From: Sphingomonas lacunae
GTDB taxonomy: Bacteria; Pseudomonadota; Alphaproteobacteria; Sphingomonadales; Sphingomonadaceae
Reading direction: 5' to 3'
NCBI RefSeq assembly: GCF_012979535.1
Contig: NZ_CP053015.1
Location: 682,001 to 746,000, forward strand
DNA length: 64,000 nucleotides
The notes under the pieces are model-generated. The model worked only from the letters and a program-made list of their open reading frames with translations. It made no database searches and had not been told where the DNA came from. This document shows positions 9,922 to 18,594 of this stretch, piece by piece. The number at the start of each line of letters is the position of its first letter. Within the stretch, counting starts at the first letter, position 1. The position numbers and the translations under genes were made by a program.

Positions 9922-11007
9922 ATGACCGAGAAACTTGGCCCCAACGAACGGCATAATCTGCTGGTCAGGACCGAATTTCAGCGCGCTCTGGTCTGGGTTG
10001 CCGTCGTTGGCGGTGCGGCACTTGTCTGGTTGCTAGCCCAACCATTGCTGCTAATTCTGGCGGGCGCGGTTCTGGCGACCATGCTTGATGGCGGAACCCG
10101 GCTCCTCGGAAGGGTCCTGCCAATTGGCAGGGGCTGGCGCTTGTCCATCATCTTGATCGCTGCAGTCGGTTTCATGGCCTGGGTTGTGATGTTTGCCGGA
10201 TCACAGCTGGCCGGCCAGGCAGCCGAACTGCAACGCGTGTTATTGGTGCAGATTGAGCGGGGACTTGCCTGGGCGCGCGACCATGGCTTCGCCGAATTGA
10301 ACTTCGACCCGCAACAGGCGTTGGATTATGTGGCCGGATCGGTAGGCCAGGTGACGGCTGCGGTCGGCAGCGTCCTCGGCGGACTGACCTCACTGCTCAT
10401 GATTTTCGTGCTTGGTATTTTCCTCGCGATGGAACCACGCCTTTACGAGCGCGGCTTTGCTTGGCTTTTGCCAGTACGCGAACGCTCCCATTTCTATGTC
10501 GTAACCGATGCCATGGGCTACACGCTGCGTAGACTTATGGCGGGGCGGCTGCTCGGGATGCTGGTCGAAGGCGTGGCGACATGGATCCTCCTTGGCATCT
10601 ATGGCATCCCCATGGCGGCCCTGCTCGGCATAATCACCGGCCTGCTTGTCTTCATTCCGAACGTCGGTGCGATCATTTCCGGTGTTTTAATGGTGCTCGT
10701 CGGTTTTTCCGTCGGTGTCGAAGGCGGACTCTATGCGCTGGCTGTCTATTTTGTCGTACAGACGATCGACGGCTACGTCATCGTCCCAATGGTCGCCAAA
10801 CGGACCGTCGACCTGGCACCGGCGCTCGTGCTTGGGGCCCAGCTGTTGTTCGGGGCGCTGTTCGGCATCATGGGACTTGCGCTGGCCGATCCGATAGTCG
10901 CAATGATTAAGGTAGCGCTTGAAAAGAATGCGGAACGCACCGCCCGACGCATCGACGCGGAAACCATCAATAGCGAAGAAGCAAAGGCCAGCGCGATCGA
11001 AGTATGA
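9922..11007 (+). CDS. AI-2E family transporter (PerM/TqsA-like permease)
   Basis: A 361-aa multi-pass membrane protein of the AI-2E exporter family (PF01594), whose members include quorum-signal exporters and Na+/H+ antiporters; the substrate here is unknown. The start is the ATG at 9922 (MTEKLGPNERH), preceded by an AGGGGG ribosome site; upstream in-frame sequence overlaps lepB. Hydrophobic clusters lie at about residues 24-50, 70-92, 140-160 and 205-330, with the family-typical region GIITGLLVFIPNVGAIISG. It follows lepB by 26 bases. Confidence 0.88.
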   Translation: MTEKLGPNERHNLLVRTEFQRALVWVAVVGGAALVWLLAQPLLLILAGAVLATMLDGGTRLLGRVLPIGRGWRLSIILIAAVGFMAWVVMFAGSQLAGQAAELQRVLLVQIERGLAWARDHGFAELNFDPQQALDYVAGSVGQVTAAVGSVLGGLTSLLMIFVLGIFLAMEPRLYERGFAWLLPVRERSHFYVVTDAMGYTLRRLMAGRLLGMLVEGVATWILLGIYGIPMAALLGIITGLLVFIPNVGAIISGVLMVLVGFSVGVEGGLYALAVYFVVQTIDGYVIVPMVAKRTVDLAPALVLGAQLLFGALFGIMGLALADPIVAMIKVALEKNAERTARRIDAETINSEEAKASAIEV

Positions 11008-11020
11008 CATCAGTCCGCCA

Positions 11021-11068
11021 ACAAGCAAGAGGGGCCCGGTCAGCGGATGACCGAGCCCCCTTGTTTGT
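11021..11068. terminator. bidirectional hairpin terminator between convergent genes
   Basis: An imperfect stem runs from ACAAGCAAGAGGGGC and CCGGTCA (11021-11042) to TGACCG and GCCCCCTTGTTTGT (11048-11068), with a 5-base loop. A T-rich 3' arm is present on the plus strand, and the A-rich 5' arm gives U residues on the minus strand. It sits between the convergent permease and FKBP genes, where a shared terminator is expected. Confidence 0.75.
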
Positions 11069-11084
11069 TGAAATCCTCACGGAA

Positions 11085-11606
11085 TCAGGGCTGGGGTGAT
11101 CCGCCTGCCTCACCCTGCATCTGTTGCTGCATTTGCTGCTGCATCATTTGTTGCATCATCATCATCTGTTGCATTTCTGCTTCGGACTTAACATCGAGCA
11201 ACTCGACGTCGAAACTCAGGTCCGAGTTGGCAGGAATCGGTCCTTGCGCAGTGTTGCCATAAGCCAGCTCAGCAGGAATGAAGAGGCGATATTTGCCGCC
11301 AACATGCATGCGCTTGAGGCCCTGCGAGAAGCCCGGGATCATGCGGCCAACCGGAAGCGGAACCTGATCCCCCGAATCGAATACCGTGCCGTCGGCCAGC
11401 TTGCCTTCATATTTGATGATCGCAACGTCTGTGTCAGTGGGCGTTGCGCCGGTCCCGGCCCTTACAGTTTCAAGCTTGATTTGCGGGGCATTGGACAGGA
11501 ACAATGCCCAGACTGCAGCGGCTGCCACCAAAAGGCCCAAGCCGATCCACAGCAGGGCGAGACCGCCCTTGTTCACGGGTCGCAACGGAACAGCTGTCGT
11601 CGACAT
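11085..11606 (-). CDS. membrane-anchored FKBP-type prolyl isomerase with Met/Gln-rich tail
   Basis: A 173-aa peptidyl-prolyl cis-trans isomerase. One N-terminal helix (about 15-39) anchors it, placing the FKBP domain (about 43-140) in the periplasm. The domain has the usual KYEGKLADGTVFDSG, PGFSQGLKRMHVGG, IPAELAYG and PIPANSDLSFDVELLDV stretches. The last about 30 residues are a run of Met and Gln (EMQQMMMMQQMM and so on) ending in a Gly/Pro tail, which is not part of the fold. A paralogue with two FKBP domains lies 80 bases upstream on the same strand. Confidence 0.93.
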   Translation of the reverse strand: MSTTAVPLRPVNKGGLALLWIGLGLLVAAAAVWALFLSNAPQIKLETVRAGTGATPTDTDVAIIKYEGKLADGTVFDSGDQVPLPVGRMIPGFSQGLKRMHVGGKYRLFIPAELAYGNTAQGPIPANSDLSFDVELLDVKSEAEMQQMMMMQQMMQQQMQQQMQGEAGGSPQP

Positions 11607-11685
11607 GCAAAGCCTCCACCTGAAGTAGTATGAGCCGCGCTATAGCCGCTTCAATGGGCAGCGCAAGGCGGCGTGTCAGGCTGGT

Positions 11686-12468
11686 TCAGCGTGGCGGACC
11701 GACCGGAGTCATCATCCGGGCAATTTCTTCCATGGAGCGGACTGCGATCAGTTCCACGTCAAAGCGCAGATCAGTGTTCGGAGGGATAGGTCCTCCGCCA
11801 CGTTCACCGTAGGCCAGGCTCGCGGGAATCATCAGCCGATAGCGGCCGCCTGGCTGCATCTGCTTCAACCCATCGAGAAAGCCGGGAATCATGCCCGCCA
11901 CTGTCAAGGCGACGCCACGATTGGCATCAAAGACAGTGCCATCGGGCAACTGCCCCTCATAGTTGATGAGGACAATGTCTCCATCAGCTGGATTGCGACC
12001 ACTGCCGGCGGTGAGGGTTTCTAGCGTGATGGTGGGCAAGCCTAACATCTGGCGGACCGTGGATACGGGCCCGAAATCAATCAACTCGACTGTGAAGACT
12101 AGGTCACTGTTGGCTGGAATGGGACCTTGCGCGGTGCTGCCATAGCCGAGCGCCGCAGGGATGGTCAGCCGATACTGACCGCCCTTCTGCATCCGCTTCA
12201 ACCCCTCGGTGAAACCGGGAATCAGACCATTGACCGGCAAAGGGGCACGCGGATTGGAATCAAAGACCGTCCCGTCGAGCAAGCGGCCTTCATAATTGAC
12301 AATGACCACATCAGTATCTGCTGGCGATCCGCCCGCCCCGGCACGCAATGTTTCCAGACGGATTTGGGCGGGCGCCCCTTCCACCGAAGCGGTCTGGGCG
12401 ATGGCAGGGACAGTTGCCAGTGCTGCCAAGGCGACGGCCAGTATGACGCGAAGAAATCGGAGGATCAT
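11686..12468 (-). CDS. periplasmic protein with two tandem FKBP domains
   Basis: A 260-aa exported prolyl isomerase. The signal peptide (residues 1-25, ending AIAQ) is followed by two FKBP domains, about 35-132 and 148-250. Each contains VNYEG or INYEG, DGTVFD, GLKRM or GLKQM, IPA and PIPxNxDLxFxVEL. The two halves are clearly related, so the gene arose by domain duplication. It probably assists folding of envelope proteins. It lies upstream of the single-domain FKBP gene and may share a transcript with it. Confidence 0.93.
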   Translation of the reverse strand: MILRFLRVILAVALAALATVPAIAQTASVEGAPAQIRLETLRAGAGGSPADTDVVIVNYEGRLLDGTVFDSNPRAPLPVNGLIPGFTEGLKRMQKGGQYRLTIPAALGYGSTAQGPIPANSDLVFTVELIDFGPVSTVRQMLGLPTITLETLTAGSGRNPADGDIVLINYEGQLPDGTVFDANRGVALTVAGMIPGFLDGLKQMQPGGRYRLMIPASLAYGERGGGPIPPNTDLRFDVELIAVRSMEEIARMMTPVGPPR

Positions 12469-12518
12469 GCTGCTCTCATCCCCATGGTTGCGGCGAAAAA
12501 GCCGGGATCAGACTGTAA

Positions 12519-12549
12519 ATGAAAAGGGCGGCCGTCGCCGACCGCCCCT
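12519..12549 (-). terminator. intrinsic terminator of rpsU
   Basis: On the minus strand a GGGCGG/CCGCCC stem (12525-12547, one internal mismatch) is followed by CTTTTCATTT, a U-rich tail. It lies 40 bases after the rpsU stop and before the start of the FKBP gene, so it would separate the two transcripts. Confidence 0.75.
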
Positions 12550-12589
12550 GCTCAATTCGGTAAAGGCGCCCGCAAGGGCACCACTTCCG

Positions 12590-12796
12590 TTACCGGACGC
12601 CGTCACGCTCCATACGCTTGCGCTCCATCTTGCGGGCGCGGCGAACGGCGGCTGCGCGCTCACGGGCGCGCTTTTCGCTCGGCTTTTCGTAATGGCGACG
12701 CAGCTTCATTTCGCGATAGACACCTTCGCGCTGCAGCTTCTTCTTCAGAGCGCGCAGCGCCTGGTCGACATTGTTTTCGCGAACGACAATCTGCAT
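12590..12796 (-). CDS. rpsU: 30S ribosomal protein S21
   Basis: Small basic ribosomal protein, 68 aa, starting [20 protein letters not shown] and ending in an Arg/Lys-rich helix, exactly as expected for bS21. It acts at the mRNA-binding platform of the 30S subunit. It is followed by its own terminator and appears monocistronic. The upstream region to the tRNA gene (12797-13025, 229 bases) holds no other gene that I can support. Confidence 0.98.
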   Translation of the reverse strand: MQIVVRENNVDQALRALKKKLQREGVYREMKLRRHYEKPSEKRARERAAAVRRARKMERKRMERDGVR

Positions 12797-13025
12797 AAAA
12801 CCGCCACTTTTCCTTTCAGATGAATGGCCCGATGACCATTCGCCGACCGGCCATGCCGGGGCAAAAATCCATGGTTCGCCGCGAATCCCTTCGCGTCGTT
12901 GGACAGGCCCCTAACAAAGCAGGCGCGCTTGATCAACCGATTATCGGCGGAAAACGGCATTGCGTGGCGTCGTTGCCACAGCTGGCGCCAGCAACAGTGC
13001 AAGAAGGGGCTGGTTCAGCAATGGA

Positions 13026-13110
13026 TGGTGCCCCTGGCCGGACTCGAACCAGCACGCCTTGCGGCACTCGATTTTGAGTCGAGCGCGTCTACCAATTTCA
13101 CCACAGGGGC
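13026..13110 (-). tRNA. tRNA-Leu (anticodon CAA)
   Basis: The minus strand folds as a class II tRNA. The acceptor stem is GCCCCTG paired with CAGGGGC, followed by the A discriminator and an encoded CCA. The D-arm is GTGAAATTGGTAGAC, the anticodon arm is CTCGA-CTCAAAA-TCGAG with CAA at positions 34-36, then a long variable arm and the T-arm GTTCGAGTC. It reads UUG leucine codons. Length is 85 nt with CCA. Confidence 0.96.
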
Positions 13111-13158
13111 ACACCTGTGCGGAAAAGGCGCTTAGCCTCTCCCGCACGGGAAAGGCAA

Positions 13159-14628
13159 TTACTTCTTCAGGTCTCGTGCAATGGTTTTTGCGGTAGCAGC
13201 ACCGAACGGCGGCTTGAGGCCTGCCAATTTCGCCACATCCACCTTGGCCTGCCGATACACGGATTTGGCATGGCTGAACGTCTTGAACCCGTCAAAGCCA
13301 TGATAATTGCCCATGCCTGACGGGCCAACGCCACCAAATGGCAAGTCTTCCTGCGCAACGTGGAAGATTACGTCATTGACCGTGACACCACCCGAAATGG
13401 TCCGGTCGAGCACCATCTTCTCCTCGGCTCCATCCTTGCCGAAATAATAGAGGCCGAGCGGACGGTCGCGTCCGTTGACGAAATCAATCGCGCCATCCAC
13501 GCCGTCGACCCGGCGGATCGGCAGCAGCGGACCAAAGATCTCCTCCTGCATCACCGTCATCTCATCGGTCGCGCCACTGATGATATGCAGTGGCATCTTG
13601 CGGCCGTTGGCAGCGCTGAAATCCTCATTGGCTGGATTGACCACGATGATGTCCGCGCCCTTGGCACGCGCATCCTCCACATGGGCGGTCAATCGGGCAT
13701 GATGCCGGTCATTGACCACCGACGTATAGTCATTGTTGTCGAGGATAGTCGGGTACATGGCACTGGCCGATGCAACCAGTTCGTCAACAAGCTTCTGCTC
13801 GCGGGCCTGATCAATCAGGACATAATCCGGAGCCAGACAGATCTGCCCCGCATTCATTAGTTTGCCCTGTGCCACCTTGCCGGCAACCTCCGACAAATCC
13901 GCGCTCTGACCGACGAGGACTGGTGACTTGCCACCCAGTTCAAGCGTCACCGGCACAAGATTGTCCGCAGCAGCGCGCATGATATGTTTGCCGATGCCCG
14001 TCGCGCCGGTGAAGATGACATGGTCGAACGGCAGTTGGCTGAATGCCTGGCCCACATCTGCCCCACCGGTGACAATGGCAAACTCTTCCGGTGCAAAATA
14101 TTGCGGCACCAGCTTTGCAAACAGGTCGGCAACGGCAGGGGTGAATTCCGACGGTTTGGCAATGGCACGATTACCCGCAGCAAATACCCCGGCGAGCGGG
14201 GCCATCACCATGCCGATCGGGAAATTCCATGGTGCGATAATACCCACCACACCCTTGGGCTGATATTCGACCCGGGCGCTGGCGCCGAGGAGGCTGAGGG
14301 GGAACATCGCCTTTCGCCGTTCACCCTTCATCCAAGCCGAGAGGTGCTTTTTCGCATGCTTCAGCGCCCCGGAAGATGCCAGCACGTCGCTGATCATCGT
14401 GAGCTCATGCGGGCGATGGCCAAAGTCTGCCGAACAGGCTTCGCACCATTCCGTAGCATGGTCGATAAGCATCGCGATCGCCCGGTCAATGCGGTCACGA
14501 CGCACCTCGAGGGAAACCGGCAGGGTCCGGGTAAAGTCGGCGCGTTGCGTTTCCAGCAATGCTCGCATGCTGGCAGCATCATGATGAGCGGGTGTGGCCG
14601 ACGCGGTCGTCTGGGCGGCAGAAGCCAT
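13159..14628 (-). CDS. coniferyl-aldehyde-dehydrogenase-like aldehyde dehydrogenase
   Basis: NAD(P)-dependent aldehyde dehydrogenase, 489 aa, of the coniferyl aldehyde dehydrogenase (CalB-like) group. That group has the APWNFPIGMVMAPL region and a C-terminus ending in a helical hydrophobic tail. The catalytic pair is visible as E230 in LELGGKSP and C264 in NAGQICLAPDY; the NAD fold segment is FTGATGIGKHIM. The true substrate cannot be read from sequence; general aldehyde detoxification is equally possible. Divergent from edd, with 219 bases between that show no convincing promoter to my eye. Confidence 0.85.
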   Translation of the reverse strand: MASAAQTTASATPAHHDAASMRALLETQRADFTRTLPVSLEVRRDRIDRAIAMLIDHATEWCEACSADFGHRPHELTMISDVLASSGALKHAKKHLSAWMKGERRKAMFPLSLLGASARVEYQPKGVVGIIAPWNFPIGMVMAPLAGVFAAGNRAIAKPSEFTPAVADLFAKLVPQYFAPEEFAIVTGGADVGQAFSQLPFDHVIFTGATGIGKHIMRAAADNLVPVTLELGGKSPVLVGQSADLSEVAGKVAQGKLMNAGQICLAPDYVLIDQAREQKLVDELVASASAMYPTILDNNDYTSVVNDRHHARLTAHVEDARAKGADIIVVNPANEDFSAANGRKMPLHIISGATDEMTVMQEEIFGPLLPIRRVDGVDGAIDFVNGRDRPLGLYYFGKDGAEEKMVLDRTISGGVTVNDVIFHVAQEDLPFGGVGPSGMGNYHGFDGFKTFSHAKSVYRQAKVDVAKLAGLKPPFGAATAKTIARDLKK

Positions 14629-14847
14629 GGCTGCAATCTCCTCAATGGCTGCGACCTCTCAAATGGGCCGCTGTTCGTTGCACAGCCAATCACGCTGCTG
14701 ACACAGTTGCAAGCAAAAACCTTTTCGCAGTCCATGCGTTGAACCAGTTACGCATAGCTATTCGCATTGCACCCCGCCCGCCGCTGGGGCAGGACGAACG
14801 CCTGACCGGCCCCACGCCAGAGCCGGCACCCGCATAGGATTGCGAGA

Positions 14848-16692
14848 ATGACTGTCATCCCCGCCGTTGCCGCCGTCACCCAACGCATCATCGATCGCAG
14901 CAAGGCCAGCCGATCCGCCTATCTGGAGATGATCGCCCGTGCTCGCGACGCTGGCACCAATCGCTCTTCCCTTTCATGCGGCAACCTGGCGCATGGCTTT
15001 GCCGCCAGCGGCGAAGACAAGCCGGTGATCCGCAGCGGTCAGGCGATGAACATCGGCATAGTGACCAGCTTCAACGACATGCTTTCAGCACATCAGCCTT
15101 ATGGCCGCTATCCTGACCTCATCAAGCTGGCGGCACGCGAAGCCGGGGCAACGGCTCAGGTGGCGGGCGGCGTCCCTGCGATGTGCGATGGCGTGACGCA
15201 GGGACAGGCGGGGATGGAACTCTCGCTACTCAGCCGCGACAATATTGCCATGGGCACGGCGATCGCCTTGTCGCACGCCATGTTTGAAGGCGCACTGATG
15301 CTCGGCATCTGTGACAAGATTGTCCCCGGCTTGTTGATCGGCGCGCTCCGCTTTGGCCATCTGCCGACCATCTTCATTCCCGCTGGCCCAATGCCAAGCG
15401 GCCTCGCCAACAAGGAAAAGCAGCGCGTCCGGCAACTATACGCAGAAGGCAAGGCGACCCGCGACGACCTGCTCGAAGCCGAGGCGGCGAGCTATCATGG
15501 TGCAGGCACCTGCACATTTTATGGTACCGCCAATTCGAACCAGATGATGATGGAGATGATGGGCCTGCACATGCCTGGCAGCGCCTTTATCGCCCCGGGA
15601 ACCAAGTTGCGTGAGGAATTGACCCGCGCTGCTACCCGGCGCGTCACCCAATTGGGATGGGATGGCGCAGATTATCGCCCGATCGGCCATTGCATTGATG
15701 AAAAGGCGATCGTCAACGCGATCATTGGTTTGCTCGCAACCGGCGGGTCGACCAACCATGCTATTCACTTGCCCGCCATTGCGCGCGCCGCCGGCATTGT
15801 CATCGACTGGGAGGACTTTGACCGTTTGTCGGCTGCCATCCCCCTCATCGCCCGCGTTTATCCTAATGGCTCGGCCGACGTGAATGACTTCCACGCCGCC
15901 GGGGGCATGGCCTTTGTCACCCGTGAGCTGCTCACTGCCGGCATGCTTCACGGCGATGTGCTGACTGTCGGCGGAACCATGGCCGATTATGGCCGCGCAC
16001 CGATGCTCGACGAAGGCAAGCTCGTGTGGCGGGATGTTCCAGCAGCGTCGGGCGATGCAGAGATAGTGCGCAGCCCAGCCGATCCATTCTCTGCCGATGG
16101 CGGCATGCGCCTGCTCAAGGGCAATCTTGGCCGCTGTATCATAAAGGTAAGCGCGGTGGCGGAGAATCGCCGGACCATTGAGGCACCTGTGCGCATCTTT
16201 GACGATCAGGACGATGTGCTGAGCGCCTTTAAGTCTGGTGAGCTGGAACGCGATGTCATCGTCGTGGTCCGTTTTCAGGGCCCCCGAGCCAACGGCATGC
16301 CTGAGTTGCACAAGTTGACCCCAACGCTGGGCGTGCTTCAGGATCGCGGTTTCCGTGTCGCCCTGTTGACCGATGGCCGGATGTCTGGCGCCAGCGGCAA
16401 GGTACCCGCGGCTATCCACCTCTCTCCCGAGGCATTGCCCGGACCGGACGGCATTGGCGGACCTCTTGGCCGTCTGCGTGATGGTGACGTGGTACGCGTC
16501 TGCGCTATGACAGGCGAAGTGACAGCACTGGTCGACGAGGCGGAGTTTGCCGCACGCGCGCCCGCCAACCCGCCCCGCCCGCGCATTGGCGTGGGCCGTG
16601 AACTGTTCGCATTGATGCGGCAGCATGCCGACGATGCAGAGAAAGGGGGAAGCGCAATGCTGGCGGTGATGGACGCGCAACAGGGATATTGA
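14848..16692 (+). CDS. edd: phosphogluconate dehydratase (Entner-Doudoroff)
   Basis: Dehydrates 6-phosphogluconate to KDPG, the first committed step of the Entner-Doudoroff pathway and the usual glucose route in sphingomonads. The 614-aa protein belongs to the IlvD/Edd family. Cluster and active-site motifs include [44 protein letters not shown] and [19 protein letters not shown]. Other pathway genes (zwf, pgl, eda) are not in the window. The following small gene starts 49 bases downstream. Confidence 0.95.
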   Translation: MTVIPAVAAVTQRIIDRSKASRSAYLEMIARARDAGTNRSSLSCGNLAHGFAASGEDKPVIRSGQAMNIGIVTSFNDMLSAHQPYGRYPDLIKLAAREAGATAQVAGGVPAMCDGVTQGQAGMELSLLSRDNIAMGTAIALSHAMFEGALMLGICDKIVPGLLIGALRFGHLPTIFIPAGPMPSGLANKEKQRVRQLYAEGKATRDDLLEAEAASYHGAGTCTFYGTANSNQMMMEMMGLHMPGSAFIAPGTKLREELTRAATRRVTQLGWDGADYRPIGHCIDEKAIVNAIIGLLATGGSTNHAIHLPAIARAAGIVIDWEDFDRLSAAIPLIARVYPNGSADVNDFHAAGGMAFVTRELLTAGMLHGDVLTVGGTMADYGRAPMLDEGKLVWRDVPAASGDAEIVRSPADPFSADGGMRLLKGNLGRCIIKVSAVAENRRTIEAPVRIFDDQDDVLSAFKSGELERDVIVVVRFQGPRANGMPELHKLTPTLGVLQDRGFRVALLTDGRMSGASGKVPAAIHLSPEALPGPDGIGGPLGRLRDGDVVRVCAMTGEVTALVDEAEFAARAPANPPRPRIGVGRELFALMRQHADDAEKGGSAMLAVMDAQQGY

Positions 16693-16741
16693 CCGCCAAA
16701 GCCCCTAGCCCCTTCGCTGACTCCTCGCTAGTGCAACCCGT

Positions 16742-17092
16742 ATGGCAAGAGCAGACAGGCTGGAGCGCCTTGAGAGGCAACGGATTGATGCGGAGGCGGA
16801 CTATCGGGCGTTGCTGCTGGCGGCACTGAACCGCTGTGCCGGCGGGGTATGGGGCCTGTTCGAACATAATTGGAAGGACCGCGCGCAACGCGCCAACTTT
16901 GCCGAAGATGTCGCAACGCTGTCCGAGTTGGCCGAAGCAATCAACAAGATGCGCGCAACGCTGTTCATCGAACCATTTACGCTGCACGACGAGTTCATGG
17001 CGGCACGGGGCCCGGTGAGCAGCTCAGCCGTGGGCGAACCCAAACAGGCAAGGGCCTGGCTCGCAAAGCTGAAGGCGCAAGGTATCGGATGA
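16742..17092 (+). CDS. small conserved-looking hypothetical protein
   Basis: A 116-aa soluble protein I do not recognise. The N-terminus is strongly helical and charged (MARADRLERLERQRIDAEAD), followed by a W-containing middle (GGVWGLFEHNWKDRAQR) and a segment typical of a mixed fold (INKMRATLFIEPFTLHDEF). No signal peptide, no membrane segment, no known catalytic motif. It lies between edd and a thiolase on the same strand (gaps 49 and 98 bases), with codon use like its neighbours, so I consider it real. Function unknown. Confidence 0.65.
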   Translation: MARADRLERLERQRIDAEADYRALLLAALNRCAGGVWGLFEHNWKDRAQRANFAEDVATLSELAEAINKMRATLFIEPFTLHDEFMAARGPVSSSAVGEPKQARAWLAKLKAQGIG

Positions 17093-17190
17093 AGCCGACG
17101 CCGTAGTTTTGCCGCATTGCAGCAAAGGTCCCACAGGAGTAAGGCCGCGACCATCGCGAGTCTTTTGCCCTGCTTGAGGAGCATGTTGCC

Positions 17191-18384
17191 ATGTCTGCTG
17201 CTGCGTCTGATCCTGTTGTCATTCTGTCCTATGCCCGCACGCCGATGGGCGCGATGCAGGGTGTTCTTGCCGACGTCTCAGCCACGGACCTCGGCGCCAC
17301 TGCGGTGCGTGCAGCCGTCGAACGCGCTGGTATCGAAGGCGCCGATGTCGAGCGCATCTACATGGGTTGCGTGCTGCCCGGCGGGCTCGGGCAGGCGCCG
17401 GCGCGTCAGGCCGGAATCAAGGGAGGCTTGCCGAAATCGGTTCAGGCAACCACCGTGAACAAGGTTTGCGGTTCGGGCATGATGACCGTCATCATGGGCG
17501 CCGAGGCGATTGCCGCTGGCAGCGCCGACATCATCGTCGCGGGCGGCATGGAGAGCATGACCAACGCGCCTTATCTGCTCAAGAAGCACCGGTCTGGCGC
17601 ACGCATCGGCCATGACACCGCCTATGACCACATGTTCCTGGATGGGCTCGAGGACGCGTATGAGCCGGGCCGTGCCATGGGCACCTTCGCCCAAGAGACA
17701 GCCAATGCCTATCAGCTCAGCCGTGAGGAACAGGACGCCTATTCGATCGAATCGCTGCGTCGGGCACAGGCAGCGATCGCCGAGGGTGCCTTCACTGCTG
17801 AGATCGTCCCGGTCACTGTTGCGACGCGCAAGGGAGAAGTAACTGTCGATACCGACGAGGCGCCAGGCAAGGGCATGCCAGACAAGATCCCGACGCTGAA
17901 ACCAGCCTTTGCCAAGGATGGCACGATTACCGCCGCGACCAGCTCGTCAATTTCGGATGGCGCTGCAGCGGTTGTGTTGACCCGCGCGAGCGTGGCTGCA
18001 GCCAAGGGTGCCCAGCCAGTGGCCACTATCGTGGCCCATGCCGCCCACGCCAGAGAGCCTTCGGAATTCACCATTGCCCCGGCCGGAGCTATAGAAAAGG
18101 CACTCAAAAAGGCGGGCTGGACTGTTGATGACGTTGACCTTTTCGAGGTCAACGAGGCGTTTGCCTGTGTTGCCATGTTCGCAATGAAGGACCTCGGCAT
18201 TCCGCACGAGAAGATTAACGTTCATGGCGGAGCCACTGCACTTGGTCATCCGATTGGCGCATCGGGCACACGAATCATCACTACCTTGATTGCCGCTCTG
18301 CAACGGCATGGCAAAAAGCGTGGCGTCGCCAGCCTGTGCATCGGCGGTGGTGAAGCTACGGCTGTGGCCGTCGAACTGGCCTAA
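17191..18384 (+). CDS. acetyl-CoA acetyltransferase (thiolase)
   Basis: Condenses two acetyl-CoA molecules to acetoacetyl-CoA, or acts in the reverse direction in fatty-acid use. The 397-aa enzyme has all three active-site blocks: the nucleophile C93 in NKVCGSGMMTV, the His in NVHGGATALGHPIGASG, and the second Cys in SLCIGGGEATA. A TGAGGAG ribosome site sits 10 bases before the ATG. No PHB genes flank it, so biosynthetic and degradative roles cannot be told apart. Confidence 0.94.
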   Translation: MSAAASDPVVILSYARTPMGAMQGVLADVSATDLGATAVRAAVERAGIEGADVERIYMGCVLPGGLGQAPARQAGIKGGLPKSVQATTVNKVCGSGMMTVIMGAEAIAAGSADIIVAGGMESMTNAPYLLKKHRSGARIGHDTAYDHMFLDGLEDAYEPGRAMGTFAQETANAYQLSREEQDAYSIESLRRAQAAIAEGAFTAEIVPVTVATRKGEVTVDTDEAPGKGMPDKIPTLKPAFAKDGTITAATSSSISDGAAAVVLTRASVAAAKGAQPVATIVAHAAHAREPSEFTIAPAGAIEKALKKAGWTVDDVDLFEVNEAFACVAMFAMKDLGIPHEKINVHGGATALGHPIGASGTRIITTLIAALQRHGKKRGVASLCIGGGEATAVAVELA

Positions 18385-18415
18385 ACCAAATCCCGAGTCC
18401 CGCGCCAAGCGAAAC

Positions 18416-18450
18416 GGGCGGCCTGTTACTTGCAGGTCGCCCTTTTCTTT
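18416..18450 (+). terminator. intrinsic terminator after the thiolase gene
   Basis: A 10-base-pair GC-rich stem (18416-18425 with 18433-18442, one G-U pair) and 7-base loop are followed by TTTTCTTT. It is a textbook rho-independent terminator 31 bases after the stop. Confidence 0.88.
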
Positions 18451-18594
18451 GAAATCAAGCGATAATTGCGGAGTTGAAATAAAATAACGAGTTCTGTTAA
18501 CCTTGATGTAGGCCCCGGATAAATTCGGGTCGGTCGCGCAATGCCCCGGATATGCAAATATCATTGCCAGGCATTGCCAATCAGGGGAAAAGGA

